DNA of 64,000 bases from Clostridia bacterium (GCA_017416855.1 JAFQAZ010000002.1:1-64000); one strand, 5' to 3'. Shown: positions 1-9,341, counted from the stretch's first letter. The notes: generated by a model from the letters alone, not told the origin. Numbers and translations: made by a program.

Positions 1-528
1 CGTACCATACACTTCAAACTCCAGCATACTCATTTTTGTTGCTGATTTATTCTCCATTTTTACATGCTTTGCAACCACTGGGGTGGACAAAGTATAGGTA
101 CGTTTTCTGGTTGTACTGCTACTTGTCGATAATGAATCCACTTTTTCCTTTGTTAAGGTAGCAGCAAGAGGCTGCCAGTTTATACCATCGACAGAATAGG
201 ATAATTCAAAATTACTATCACTATTAGAATAAAATTCGTAAATAACAACGCTGGAGACCAAAGCTAAATCTGCAAATGTAGACTGGAACCAGGCATAATT
301 GGTGTCGCTTAATGTGCCTGCATTAGCCATCCAGTTAGGCGTTCTAGCGATGGTACCATCAATTGCATTGATGGGTTTAGAACTGGTATATGTTTTGCAG
401 CTGGTCGCCGTACCATTATTGACAGCAGCTGCTAAATTTATTTCTGTCGGCGTTGCTGAAACATCAAAAAAGGCAGTATATGAACATAACAAAGTAAAAA
501 TTAAACACATAGATAAAACTTTTTTCAT
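1..528 (-). CDS. Secreted F5/8 type C (discoidin)-like protein, N-terminal part
   Basis: Only the first 176 codons lie in the window; the gene continues past base 1. The start is the ATG at 528, preceded by a perfect AGGAGG about 7 bases upstream. The product opens with a Sec signal peptide (MKKVLSMCLIFTLL...) that probably ends near the DVSA segment. A region resembling an F5/8 type C carbohydrate-binding domain follows: AINAIDG-like metal-site segment, 'WFQSTFADLALVSSVVIYEF' and a C-terminal 'LEFEVYG' strand. It lies 23 bases after the permease gene, so it is probably the last visible gene of the transporter operon. Such domains usually target extracellular glycosidases or lyases to their glycan, so the unseen part may be catalytic (inference). 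Confidence 0.75.
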   Translation of the reverse strand, partial: MKKVLSMCLIFTLLCSYTAFFDVSATPTEINLAAAVNNGTATSCKTYTSSKPINAIDGTIARTPNWMANAGTLSDTNYAWFQSTFADLALVSSVVIYEFYSNSDSNFELSYSVDGINWQPLAATLTKEKVDSLSTSSSTTRKRTYTLSTPVVAKHVKMENKSATKMSMLEFEVYGT

Positions 529-551
529 TGCTTTTTACCTCCTTTTTTTGT

Positions 552-1439
552 TTAACCTTTAACAGCACCGACCATAATTCCCTTTGTAAAATACTTTTGC
601 AAGAAAGGATAGAGCACTAAAATAGGCACAGTTGCAATAATAATGGTTGCATATTTAATAATGCTACTCAATGCCATCTGCTCCGCAGTCTGAGAAGCAA
701 TCAACATATCTTCCTGATCATTTAAAATCAAAATTTCCCGTAAATACAGTTGCAGGGGATAAAGTTTTGCATCACGCAGATAGATAGCTGCTTGGAACCA
801 AGTATTCCAGTGATGTACTGCATAATATAGCACAAGTACCGCAATGGTAGGCGAAGTTAACGGAATCATAATTTTAACTAAGATCCCCAATGGTTTCATA
901 CCATCTACTTTAGCAGCTTCCTCAAGGGATATAGGTACGCCCTGAAAGGCCGTTCTCATAATGATTAAATTAAAGGTAGAAATGGCAGTAGGCAAAATAA
1001 CAGCCCAACGAGTATCCATAATTCCCAAAGAACGAACTACCAAATAGGTAGGAATCAGACCACCGCCAAAATACATACTAAATAAAACCATTATCATAAT
1101 GAATTTGTTAAAATAAAGGTTTTTTCTGGATAATACATAACCAAAGGATACCGTCAAAGCCATATTGATAACTGTACCCACTACAACATAATAAATTGTA
1201 TTAAAATAGCCAGTGTAAATCTCCGGTTTTTCCAAAACACGTTTGTAGGCTTCTAAGGAAAAACCAACAGGGCCAGTCATAATACCGGTGTGCTTCATGT
1301 ATTCAACCGGATCGGAAAAAGAAGCGAATACAACATGCAAAACAGGATAGAGTGTTACCAACGATAGGCCTGCAAGCAAAAGAATATTAAAAACATTAAA
1401 TAATTTTTCTGGAAGTGAGCGTTTAATTTTATTATTCAT
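552..1439 (-). CDS. lplC: Carbohydrate ABC transporter permease, LplC/YtcP type
   Basis: A 295-residue integral membrane permease of the CUT1 sugar family (LplC/YtcP type). Six hydrophobic segments are visible, and the cytoplasmic EAA loop that contacts the ATPase is present (EEAAKVDGMKPLG, residues about 172-184). I chose the ATG at 1439 rather than the one at 1445: the AAGGAG is one base from the upstream ATG and seven from this one. It starts 11 bases after the partner permease stops. In this family the transporter imports di- to oligosaccharides derived from complex polysaccharides. No ATPase gene is adjacent, which is normal for systems served by a shared MsmK-type ATPase. The substrate cannot be read from sequence; the neighbouring uronate genes suggest a uronate-containing oligosaccharide. 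Confidence 0.93.
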   Translation of the reverse strand: MNNKIKRSLPEKLFNVFNILLLAGLSLVTLYPVLHVVFASFSDPVEYMKHTGIMTGPVGFSLEAYKRVLEKPEIYTGYFNTIYYVVVGTVINMALTVSFGYVLSRKNLYFNKFIMIMVLFSMYFGGGLIPTYLVVRSLGIMDTRWAVILPTAISTFNLIIMRTAFQGVPISLEEAAKVDGMKPLGILVKIMIPLTSPTIAVLVLYYAVHHWNTWFQAAIYLRDAKLYPLQLYLREILILNDQEDMLIASQTAEQMALSSIIKYATIIIATVPILVLYPFLQKYFTKGIMVGAVKG

Positions 1440-1450
1440 CTGCATTCTCC

Positions 1451-2419
1451 TTAATATAAGCTACTACCGCTGACTTTACGACTTACATGGTTAGCTGAAA
1501 ATACTAAAACACAGTTAATAACCGAATTGAAAAGTCCAACTGCTGCTGAATAGCTGGGGTTGTTGTCGATCAAACCTTTTCTGTAAACGTGAGACGAAAT
1601 AACGTCAGCTGTTTCATAGATAACCGGGTTATATAACAGAATAATCTTGTCTGCGCCTAAGGTCATCATTTTACCAACCTGCAAAATAAACATAGTAACA
1701 ATGGTAGGTGCAATACCCGGTAAAGTAATATGCCAGAGTTGACGCATTTTTTTTGCACCATCAATAGAAGCAGCTTCGTAAAGTTCCATATCAATACCGG
1801 TAATAGCAGCCAGATAAATAATACTACTCCAACCAATACCCTGCCAAATATCTGATGATACATAAATGGTTCTGAAAAACTCTTCCTGAAGTAGCAGATT
1901 TACATAATTATTGCCGGTAAGCATATTAACAAACTGTGTAATAAAACCATTAGGCGATACAAAGTCTACAATCATACCGCAGATAACCACAGAGGAAATA
2001 AAGTGCGGCAGGTAAGTAATGGTTTGCACTACTCGCTTATAGGTTTGATTTCTCAACTCGTTTAATAAAATTGCCAGAAGAATCGGCAACGGGAATACAT
2101 ACAATAGCTCATAGAAGTTAATAAGAAGTGTATTCCTGATAACGCGCCAAGCAAAAATACCTCCAAAAAAGTCACGAAAGTTTACCAGCCCTACCCAAGG
2201 ACTACCCATAATTCCGAACTTTTGAGAGTACTCTTTAAAAGCAATGGTAACACCATACATCGGGAAATAATGAAAAACGATATAGTAGATAATTCCCGGG
2301 ATGGCCAAGGCATAGATGGATTTATTAACTCGCAAATCCTTTCCAACCATAGAAAACCATGCCCCAAGGCGGCTTTTGCCACCTTGGGGACCGGGAGTAC
2401 TTTGAATAATTTTTTTCAC
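1451..2419 (-). CDS. lplB: Polysaccharide ABC transporter permease, LplB type
   Basis: A 322-residue permease of the LplB family, partner of the next gene. The EAA loop is visible as YEAASIDGAKKM (residues about 212-223), and the N-terminal cytosolic segment is about 30 residues long as usual for LplB. The start is a GTG at 2419, with an AGGGGG ribosome site about nine bases upstream; no ATG in frame is better placed. It follows the binding lipoprotein gene by 21 bases, giving the standard order lipoprotein, LplB, LplC. Confident as to family; substrate unknown. Confidence 0.93.
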   Translation of the reverse strand: MKKIIQSTPGPQGGKSRLGAWFSMVGKDLRVNKSIYALAIPGIIYYIVFHYFPMYGVTIAFKEYSQKFGIMGSPWVGLVNFRDFFGGIFAWRVIRNTLLINFYELLYVFPLPILLAILLNELRNQTYKRVVQTITYLPHFISSVVICGMIVDFVSPNGFITQFVNMLTGNNYVNLLLQEEFFRTIYVSSDIWQGIGWSSIIYLAAITGIDMELYEAASIDGAKKMRQLWHITLPGIAPTIVTMFILQVGKMMTLGADKIILLYNPVIYETADVISSHVYRKGLIDNNPSYSAAVGLFNSVINCVLVFSANHVSRKVSGSSLY

Positions 2420-2440
2420 GAATGTAACCCCCTACTTGAT

Positions 2441-4072
2441 TTATTTCACTGATATTCTATCTGCAGCTTTTTGTTTGATTTCGATAATTTTCTCTAAACC
2501 TAAAGACTTACATTCTTCCACAATTTCATCTAATCTATCTAAAGGTTCAACACCGATGTAGAGTTTATCAAACATAGCATTTAAGTGGTCTGATAAATCA
2601 CTGTATTTTGCAATCTCTTTATCCTCTTCCAAAGTGGTCGGAACAGCAGGCATTAAAAGATCCATATCAGAAGTCATAGTATATTCTACAGACTGATCTT
2701 TAATCTCTTTAAATTCAGCAGAGAGATTATGTTCCAGACCAACCATAGCTTCATATTGATGCAAGCCGGTGAAACCTACATTTGTCATATACTTACAAAC
2801 AGCTTCATAGGGAACCTTACCATCAGGATTGTTTAAGATATAGTCAGTAAACTGATAGCTACCATCAGGCTGCACCGTATAGGACTCACCTTCAATACCC
2901 CAATACATTAAGTCAGAAGCCTGCTTGCTGTATAAGAAATCAAAATAACGGATGGCTTCAATAGGATGTGCACAGTTGGTGGTGACAACGCTACCATAAG
3001 GTGCAATTAAGGATTTCATACGATTGTTCGGATAATACTGTTTACCGTTTTTATCCATAGGAATAGGTGCTGCAACTAATTCAATATCTTCTCTTGCTAA
3101 AAGGTATTTAGGCAGAGAGTTATTATTGTCTATGTAGAATGCACCCAAGTTATCATTTAAGTACAGAGCATCTATTTCGTCGCCTGTAGCAGAGATACAG
3201 TTGTTATAAAGCAGACCTTCATTATACCAACGATTCATAGTGGTGATATATTCTTTGAACTCCGGACGAAGAAGGCTGTGTGTTACCTTGCCATTTTCCG
3301 GCGAATAATGATAACCAAAGAGAGGCAGACCAAAGCCGCTGGCAAACGCCTCACGATACATATTACCACTCTTAATAGTAGCAAACGGAACTTCATCCTT
3401 TGTGTCGCCGTTACCGTTCATATCGTTGTCACGGAAAGCGGTTAACACCTGTTCCCATTCAGCAATATTGGTTGGAACAGAAAGACCCAGCTTATCCAGC
3501 CAGTCTTTGCGAATAAAATAACTATTATAAGCTAAGAATTTAGCATTACTGTAAACCATAGGGAAAGCATAAACAGAATCACTCTTAGCTGCTAAGCCTT
3601 CACGATAAATAGGGTTGCTATCCAGCAACGCGTTAAAGTTAGGTGTAATTTTCTCCATATACGGAGCTAAATCCAAAGCAACACCATCAGCAACCAGTTT
3701 TTTACCCTGATTGGTTTCCCAATAGTGATAAATCACATCAGGGAAGTCGCCTGAGGAGAGCATAATGTTAAGCTGCTCTGCTGCATTACCTGTGGGATGG
3801 AAAAAGTCAACATTCACACCGGTAATTTTAGCAATTTCTTTAAATGCCTGAAATTCGTTAAAACTCTTTACATACCCCTGAGAACGGTTCGACGTCCAAA
3901 TTTGAATGGTAACATCTTCTTCCGTAATCGGCATTGTGTTTTCCGTCATAACCTCTAAATTGTCCGCACCAGTTTGTGAAACATTCGCCTTTTCTTTTCC
4001 GCCTCCACAACCGGTTGCCAGCATTGATACGACAAGGACACTTGCCAAAAGTCCACATAATTTTTTTCGCAT
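2441..4072 (-). CDS. Extracellular sugar-binding lipoprotein of ABC transporter
   Basis: A 543-residue solute-binding lipoprotein of the LipO/YtcQ type that pairs with LplB/LplC. The N terminus is a lipoprotein signal with lipobox LATGC (Cys22), followed by a Gly-rich linker. An upstream in-frame start at 4147 would add 25 residues before the signal; I rejected it because ATG 4072 has AAGGAG about ten bases upstream and directly starts the signal peptide. The protein is long for the general family (about 400-450) but usual for LplABC-type binding proteins (about 500-560). It captures an oligosaccharide outside the cell and passes it to the permeases. It is the first gene of its operon, with a promoter 25-40 bases upstream. 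Confidence 0.92.
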   Translation of the reverse strand: MRKKLCGLLASVLVVSMLATGCGGGKEKANVSQTGADNLEVMTENTMPITEEDVTIQIWTSNRSQGYVKSFNEFQAFKEIAKITGVNVDFFHPTGNAAEQLNIMLSSGDFPDVIYHYWETNQGKKLVADGVALDLAPYMEKITPNFNALLDSNPIYREGLAAKSDSVYAFPMVYSNAKFLAYNSYFIRKDWLDKLGLSVPTNIAEWEQVLTAFRDNDMNGNGDTKDEVPFATIKSGNMYREAFASGFGLPLFGYHYSPENGKVTHSLLRPEFKEYITTMNRWYNEGLLYNNCISATGDEIDALYLNDNLGAFYIDNNNSLPKYLLAREDIELVAAPIPMDKNGKQYYPNNRMKSLIAPYGSVVTTNCAHPIEAIRYFDFLYSKQASDLMYWGIEGESYTVQPDGSYQFTDYILNNPDGKVPYEAVCKYMTNVGFTGLHQYEAMVGLEHNLSAEFKEIKDQSVEYTMTSDMDLLMPAVPTTLEEDKEIAKYSDLSDHLNAMFDKLYIGVEPLDRLDEIVEECKSLGLEKIIEIKQKAADRISVK

Positions 4073-4102
4073 AGCTTTACGCTCCTTTCTTTGTATGCCA
4101 TA

Positions 4103-4111
4103 ATTATAACA
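4103..4111 (-). promoter_or_regulatory. Extended -10 promoter of transporter operon
   Basis: Read on the minus strand this is TGTTATAAT, a consensus -10 with the extended TG. No good -35 is found 16-18 bases upstream, which is acceptable for an extended -10 promoter or for one that needs an activator. The expected transcription start is about 24 bases before the lipoprotein ATG. Confidence 0.6.
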
Positions 4112-4121
4112 TTGACCCCGC

Positions 4122-4151
4122 GTGATTGCTATACTCTGTTTCCACAATCAC
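4122..4151. promoter_or_regulatory. Inverted repeat, candidate operator
   Basis: GTGATTG and CAATCAC form a perfect 7-base inverted repeat separated by 16 bases. It occupies the place where the -35 region of the transporter promoter would lie, so it may be a regulator site. The regulator is not known; the AraC-type genes nearby are candidates. Confidence 0.4.
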
Positions 4152-4502
4152 ATTCTCATTTTGTTAAAATTCATGCAATGTAGGGGGCAAATCCATTCAT
4201 TGAAAAATTAAACTTATGTCGGGGTTGAAAACTTAGTTTATTGTCGCAATTTAGTTGTTGCATGTTTTATTGATTTTGTCTCTTTTTCCCTTTTGAACAC
4301 AAAAAAGCACTATGAAAAAAACACATTTTTTTCATTTCCCCAAAAACATCTGCTTTAACTAAAATTTTGACGACATTTTTTATATTTATATTATACTATA
4401 ACTAAATAATTGTTCCAATTCTCTATTTCTAAAATTTAATTCTCACTTTACAAAAAAACCTGCCGGAACCAGTCATTCAATTGGGATCGCTCGGTTTTTT
4501 TC
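4152..4502. other. AT-rich divergent intergenic region
   Basis: There is no convincing gene here. It separates the transporter operon from the membrane-bound AraC gene. A weak plus-strand promoter-like pair (TTGACG at 4367, TATACT at 4392, long 19-base spacer) is followed by a segment that begins with a run of A plus CC near 4455 and ends with GG plus a run of T near 4494-4501. This could be the terminator of a short leader RNA, but the stem is imperfect. Confidence 0.3.
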
Positions 4503-4531
4503 TTGACATCACTTTTCTTTTTTGTTAGAAT
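4503..4531 (+). promoter_or_regulatory. Sigma-A promoter of membrane AraC regulator
   Basis: TTGACA (4503-4508), a 17-base spacer and TAGAAT (4526-4531) preceded by an extended TG (4523-4524). This is a near-consensus housekeeping promoter, with a transcription start expected near 4538, about 55 bases before the ATG at 4593. The TTG of the -35 box itself opens a longer reading frame, which is why a start at 4503 is rejected. Confidence 0.8.
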
Positions 4532-4592
4532 GGTCATTGAATTGTATTATGGAATATGCAAATTTAGAGTTTTAAAGACAAGGTGGTATTAC

Positions 4593-6845
4593 ATGTTTAG
4601 AGACAAAAAAAGTAGCATTAAAACATCTTGGTTTCTTTCCTACTTTATCATTATATCGTTGCTCCTGTTTTCTTTGCTGGGAATCGTATTTATGCTGAAT
4701 ACCTCCATTAAAAGTGAAACGATTAAAAATAACGAACACATTTTTACCATAATTACTTCTGATGTTTCCCAGGTAAAAGAAAATATGGATAATATGGCAA
4801 TTCAGCTCAGTACCGACCGGGATTTTTCTTCTTTATTCAACGAACTGACACTGAACCCGGAAACCATCTTTGGTATCCGAAAAGCCTTTGATTATGTAGA
4901 CAATATGCAAATCACCCATCCCTATGCCAAAAATGTTTGCTTATATAACGTCAAATCAGATACTTTCTTATTAGATGGCGGTATTTTTCCCGGTACTTAT
5001 TTGTATCAAGAATATCAGATTGACGGAATTGACTATATTTCCTATCAGGATTGGAAGCAGAACTTTATAAAAAAATACTTTCACGAGCTTTATGCTACCA
5101 CTAACGGCGAAATCGTTCATTTAACAGCCTTAGTTGATATGCAGGGTCTTGTAGAAAGCATCCTCATTCTCACTATGGAAGATTTAACTTTTGCGTATAA
5201 TCCCCTAATTGAAGGAAACGATATAAATAATGTAATTATTTTGAATCACCTGGGACAACCTGTGTTTGCAGAAAAGGAAAATGCCGTCAGGGAAGGCTTT
5301 GTAAACCAAAGCATTGCTCTGGAAAAGAGTACCAAAAACTACCAATTTGATAATGAAACCGTCCGCGTGCATATTTCTTCCCCTTATGCCAACATTCAAT
5401 GCGTATACGCCGTTGCGGAAAACGATCTTTTCAAAATAAGCCGACAACTGATTGCTATTATTTCTGTGGGCCTTTTTGCCATCATCGTTGTAGTGATCTG
5501 GGTGATCTTTTTCTATTCAAAACGACACTATAAGCCTATCCAGAACCTGTTGACTACATTAAGTAATTATCAAGACAACAATCAGCTTCAAAGCAACGAA
5601 TTCGCTGTGATTGAGGCTTGTCTGGATAATCTAATCAAAAGTGAGCGGGATGGCAGAGGCTTCCGGGAGGATTACCAGAAAAAAATGTTTCAAGAGGATT
5701 TTTCCACTTACCTGACCTCTAACAGATATCATAGAAGTCTTTCCAGTCTTTTGGATTTCTACGATATTCACTTCAATCATAAATTCTATTTTGTAGGAAC
5801 CATTTTCATCAGTAATATCAACGAAGAAATCTGGTCGGACGAAAGCGAAAGCATTGAATTTTCCGATGAACGGCTGATGCATTTTGCCTTAACTAACATC
5901 TATAGCGAATCATTAGGGGATGATTTTCCCTTTCTGGCAATTAAAACAGGAACCGATAAATTCTGTCTGCTTATAGGCTGCGATATGGAAAAAACAGACG
6001 AAATGACTGTCATTGCAGAAAAGCGCTTGAACGAAGCCTGCTTGGCAGCCAATGATTACGCCGGCATTGACACCTTTATTTATGTAAGTGAGTCTTTTGA
6101 CGAATTAGAAGAAACGCATAATATGTATCAGCGTCTACAGCAGGTGAATCCTGCTGTTCTGCCGGAGAAGATCAAAAGTCAACGGGTAGTGTTCTATCAT
6201 GACTTAATTGATAAGAAAGACTTTGTCTCCAACTTTGCCTTTGAAGAACTTTTATCAAATGTCTTTAATGCAAAGGATATAGCCGATGCTAAAAGCATAC
6301 TGGTTCAGGCCTTGGAGTCTTACCAGACAATTGTCTCCCCTTTACAATTTTCCTTGTTTAAAAACGCCTTATTAAACAAATTGGCAACCGACACCCGCCT
6401 TCCTAATCCCGCACAGATTTCCGAAAGGCTCTACACCTTAATAAATCAGGTACCACAGGCGACAAATGTTGAACAACTGGCAAATATTATGTTGGATATA
6501 ATTGATGACATTTTCCAATATAAGAAGCCGCAGAATGTAATTGACCAGATAAAGGAATACATCGATAATAATTATAGTGATACCAGTTTAAATATCAATA
6601 TGCTGGGCGAAATTTTCTCACTGACACCCTCTTATCTGTCACACTTGTTTAAGGCAGAAAGCGGACAAATGTTAAAAGAATATATCGCTATTATCCGGTT
6701 GAGCCATGCAAAAAGTTTATTAAGCACTGATATGAAACTTGAAGAGATCGCAAAAAATTGCGGTTTTATTGATGCAAAGCTATTTATTCGCACCTTCAAA
6801 AAATACTATAATACTACACCCGGTCAATATCGTAAAGATATGTAA
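4593..6845 (+). CDS. Membrane-bound AraC family regulator (YesS-like)
   Basis: A 750-residue transcription regulator with an extracellular sensor. Order: short cytosolic N terminus, membrane segment 1 (residues about 13-35), an extracytoplasmic region of about 250 residues resembling a double-Cache sensor, membrane segment 2 (about 286-308), a cytosolic linker, and two C-terminal helix-turn-helix motifs of the AraC type (about 650-748, ending with the family signature around 'GFIDAKLFIRTFKKYY' and 'TPGQYR'). The start is ATG 4593 with AAGGTGG seven bases upstream. The layout matches B. subtilis YesS (761 residues), which controls a rhamnogalacturonan locus. It is divergent from the lipoprotein-permease operon, so it likely activates that operon when an oligosaccharide is sensed outside (inference). 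Confidence 0.9.
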   Translation: MFRDKKSSIKTSWFLSYFIIISLLLFSLLGIVFMLNTSIKSETIKNNEHIFTIITSDVSQVKENMDNMAIQLSTDRDFSSLFNELTLNPETIFGIRKAFDYVDNMQITHPYAKNVCLYNVKSDTFLLDGGIFPGTYLYQEYQIDGIDYISYQDWKQNFIKKYFHELYATTNGEIVHLTALVDMQGLVESILILTMEDLTFAYNPLIEGNDINNVIILNHLGQPVFAEKENAVREGFVNQSIALEKSTKNYQFDNETVRVHISSPYANIQCVYAVAENDLFKISRQLIAIISVGLFAIIVVVIWVIFFYSKRHYKPIQNLLTTLSNYQDNNQLQSNEFAVIEACLDNLIKSERDGRGFREDYQKKMFQEDFSTYLTSNRYHRSLSSLLDFYDIHFNHKFYFVGTIFISNINEEIWSDESESIEFSDERLMHFALTNIYSESLGDDFPFLAIKTGTDKFCLLIGCDMEKTDEMTVIAEKRLNEACLAANDYAGIDTFIYVSESFDELEETHNMYQRLQQVNPAVLPEKIKSQRVVFYHDLIDKKDFVSNFAFEELLSNVFNAKDIADAKSILVQALESYQTIVSPLQFSLFKNALLNKLATDTRLPNPAQISERLYTLINQVPQATNVEQLANIMLDIIDDIFQYKKPQNVIDQIKEYIDNNYSDTSLNINMLGEIFSLTPSYLSHLFKAESGQMLKEYIAIIRLSHAKSLLSTDMKLEEIAKNCGFIDAKLFIRTFKKYYNTTPGQYRKDM

Positions 6846-6890
6846 TCACTACGCATCTACGAGAACAAACAGTTAACAAAAAAAATATGC

Positions 6891-6932
6891 AAAAAAGAGT
6901 CTGCAAAACGTTAATTTCGCAGACTCTTTTTT
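6891..6932. terminator. Bidirectional intrinsic terminator
   Basis: A perfect 14-base stem (AAAAAAGAGTCTGC with GCAGACTCTTTTTT) and a 14-base loop lie between two convergent genes that stop at 6845 and 6947. The arms carry A and T runs, so the hairpin can stop transcription from both sides. Confidence 0.9.
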
Positions 6933-6946
6933 AACACTTTGACACA

Positions 6947-7750
6947 TTAATACTGGTTAACAGTGCTTTTCCGGTACGTCCCTGGCGTGATACCTACAGC
7001 CTTTTTAAAAAGCACTTTAAAATGAGAATCAGAGGAAAATCCACAACGAGCCGCAATTTCCTCCAAGGTATTATCCCCTAATGTCAATTGTTCACGTGCC
7101 CGGCCAATGCGGATATCCGTCAGCCATTGATGGGGCGTGCGACCAGTATCGTGCCGAAACAGACGCAAAGTATGAATTTCCGAATAGCCGGAAATTCTGC
7201 TTAAGGTCTTCAAGGTGATGGGTTCTCCATAGTGCTCTTCCATATAGGCAATGCAATGCCGAACCGCATCACAATATTGTTTTTCCAAACAAAACAACTC
7301 AAAGATTGAAGCCAAAAGTTCCATCAAAATGGCCCCCTGCCTGATTTTTCCGGTCATTTCGTTAGTCTTGATACACCGTATCACCTCTTCAAAGTTCTTC
7401 CGTAATTCTCCTGTAGTGGAAAAATAGGTTGGAATCCTGTCTAACACCTGATTTTTATAAATCGTGTCACTCTCCCCGAAATCAAAAGTTACAGTATAGC
7501 AGTGATAAGCCGGTGTACTGCATAAAAAAACGCCAGGAGGCACAAAACGAATATCTCCAAATTGTACCTTATGCCGTTTCTCTCCAATAATAATTTCTCC
7601 GTCTCCCCCTAAATAAAAGCCCAACTCATACAAATGTGAAATTCGTCCGGTATTTTCTTTTTTATTTTCTAAAAGAGAAAATGAACGAGCCGAAAAAATC
7701 CGAGGAAACATCGCTTCTATGGGCAACTCTACCTGTTTTATGTTCTCCAC
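6947..7750 (-). CDS. AraC family regulator with N-terminal cupin-like domain
   Basis: A 267-residue soluble regulator. Residues about 1-150 form a sugar-sensing AraC-type cupin (the segment 'LGGDGEIIIGEKRHKVQFGD' is typical), and residues about 165-262 carry two helix-turn-helix motifs ('ISGYSEIHTLRLFRHDTG' and 'AARCGFSSDSHFKVLFKK'). The only in-frame upstream start is GTG 7750; its AGAGG lies only two to three bases away, which is unusually close, and the start is therefore uncertain. The gene is divergent from the uronate operon with overlapping promoters, so it is the likely local regulator of uronate catabolism (inference from position). Confidence 0.88.
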   Translation of the reverse strand: MENIKQVELPIEAMFPRIFSARSFSLLENKKENTGRISHLYELGFYLGGDGEIIIGEKRHKVQFGDIRFVPPGVFLCSTPAYHCYTVTFDFGESDTIYKNQVLDRIPTYFSTTGELRKNFEEVIRCIKTNEMTGKIRQGAILMELLASIFELFCLEKQYCDAVRHCIAYMEEHYGEPITLKTLSRISGYSEIHTLRLFRHDTGRTPHQWLTDIRIGRAREQLTLGDNTLEEIAARCGFSSDSHFKVLFKKAVGITPGTYRKSTVNQY

Positions 7751-7795
7751 CGCCTCTAATGTTAAAAAATCGAACTTTTATGAATAAAAACCGCA

Positions 7796-7838
7796 TTTAC
7801 TATGTCCATATTATAACATATAATATAGTTAAATACAA
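7796..7838. promoter_or_regulatory. Overlapping divergent promoters
   Basis: Plus strand: TTTACT (7796-7801), 17 bases, TATAAT (7819-7824), facing the uronate operon. Minus strand: TTGTAT (7833-7838), 17 bases, TATAAT (7810-7815) preceded by an extended TG, facing the AraC gene. The two promoters overlap, so a regulator bound here could control both directions. Confidence 0.6.
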
Positions 7839-7898
7839 GGATTAAATAAAAAATAGTAAAACTTTATTTCGGTATTAATTTTTAGAACGGAGATAGTT

Positions 7899-9248
7899 AT
7901 GAATAAGAATTTTTTGCTGAAAAATCCTCTGGCACAGAAGCTTTATCACAAAGTTTTAAAAGAGCTTCCCATTATCGATTATCACAACCATCTGAACTAC
8001 CAGGATATCGCCACAGACCGGCAATTTGCAAACATCACGCAACTTTGGGTAGCCTCCGATCCCTATAAGCATCGCTTAATGCGGATTTTAGGGGTTAGCG
8101 AAGAGAAAATTACTGGCAATAGCAGTGATTTCGAAAAATTTAAGGCCTGGTATGAGGTTTTGCCCCGGCTTGCGGGGAACCCTCTGCTGGATTGGTCGCA
8201 GATGGAACTTTCCTATGTATTTGATTATGAACTTTTCCCTTTCACCAATGTTGAAAAGGCGTGGAAGGATTTGAATAAAAAACTGGAAACTATGCCTCTT
8301 AGTCAGATTTTGGGCAAATTCAATTTAGCCTATATTGCACCTTGTATTTCCTGCACAGATGACCTTTCTCCGTTTCAAGATAACCCGGTTATGGCTCCAT
8401 CTCTACGTGGAGATGATATGTTGTTACCCACCCATGAATTATTAGATCGGCTCTGCACACAAACCGGACAGGCTATTCTCTCTTTAGCTGACTATCTTTC
8501 CGCCATTGATAAGCGTCTCGCTGAATTTTTGGCTGTCGGCTGTCGCTTTGCTGACCACGCCTTAGATGACGGCTTTGATTTTCGTGCAGATGACGGAAAA
8601 AACGACATCAGGTTTACAGCGCTTGTAGAAGGCACTGTATTGGAACAAGCAGATGCACTGGCTCTTTCCTCCTATCTGTTAACGCAGCTTGGCGGCCTTT
8701 ATGCAAAACACCGGATTGCTCTCCAGCTTCATATCGGAGCCCAGCGTTTCACCAGCTCAAGACTCCGTTCTTTGGCCGGTCCTGCCGGCGGTTTTGCCGG
8801 AATCGGTCAAACGGTTTGCGTTCGGGCACTCACGCAGTTGTTAGACAGTATTGAAAAAACGCCTTCAGGCCTTCCCCATACTTTACTTTTCGCCTCTAAT
8901 CCATCTGATAATGCGGTAATGGCTACTCTTTCCGGTTCCTATGCAAAGGATGCTTGTGAAGCCCTGGTTAGTCAAGGCCCTGCCTGGTGGTGGTGCGACC
9001 ATTACGAGGGAATGGCCACAATGCTTGATAATTTTGCCACTCACAGTGTACTCTCCAGCTTCATAGGGATGACCACCGATTCCCGCAGTCCCCTTTCTCT
9101 GATACGACACGATTATTTTCGTCGTATTCTCTGTCAGTGGGTGGCACAAATGGTAGACTTAGACAGAATGCCCCGTGATTTTTCCCTGCTATCAGACACC
9201 GTCTACAGAATGTGCTATGGCAATGCAAAGAGAATTTTAGAGGATTAG
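7899..9248 (+). CDS. uxaC: Uronate isomerase
   Basis: A 449-residue enzyme of the amidohydrolase-fold uronate isomerase family (usual length about 465). It converts D-glucuronate to D-fructuronate, or D-galacturonate to D-tagaturonate, in the cytosol. The metal-binding motif IDYHNHL (His29 and His31) is at the expected N-terminal place; E. coli UxaC has a similar DYHCHL. The 'WWWCDHYEGM' segment near residue 365 is also typical of the family. The start is ATG 7899 with GGAG eight bases upstream. It is the first gene of a six-gene plus-strand operon. Downstream genes supply the next two steps, and the reductase and dehydratase types fit the glucuronate branch. Confidence 0.92.
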   Translation: MNKNFLLKNPLAQKLYHKVLKELPIIDYHNHLNYQDIATDRQFANITQLWVASDPYKHRLMRILGVSEEKITGNSSDFEKFKAWYEVLPRLAGNPLLDWSQMELSYVFDYELFPFTNVEKAWKDLNKKLETMPLSQILGKFNLAYIAPCISCTDDLSPFQDNPVMAPSLRGDDMLLPTHELLDRLCTQTGQAILSLADYLSAIDKRLAEFLAVGCRFADHALDDGFDFRADDGKNDIRFTALVEGTVLEQADALALSSYLLTQLGGLYAKHRIALQLHIGAQRFTSSRLRSLAGPAGGFAGIGQTVCVRALTQLLDSIEKTPSGLPHTLLFASNPSDNAVMATLSGSYAKDACEALVSQGPAWWWCDHYEGMATMLDNFATHSVLSSFIGMTTDSRSPLSLIRHDYFRRILCQWVAQMVDLDRMPRDFSLLSDTVYRMCYGNAKRILED

Positions 9249-9341
9249 TCCTCAATTTCATTATATATGTTTTCCTTCCACCGCCCACACAGAGAAGGAA
9301 GCACCTTATTATTTTCATTGGGCAGAAAGGCAGTGAATCCT

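Noticed and set aside
299-562. Plus-strand 87-codon open frame
   Set aside because: It overlaps the signal peptide and F5/8 C region of the minus-strand gene, has no ribosome site and has no family resemblance.
4073-4147. Longer N terminus of the sugar-binding lipoprotein
   Set aside because: It would put 25 polar residues before a clear lipoprotein signal, and the inner ATG has the good ribosome site.
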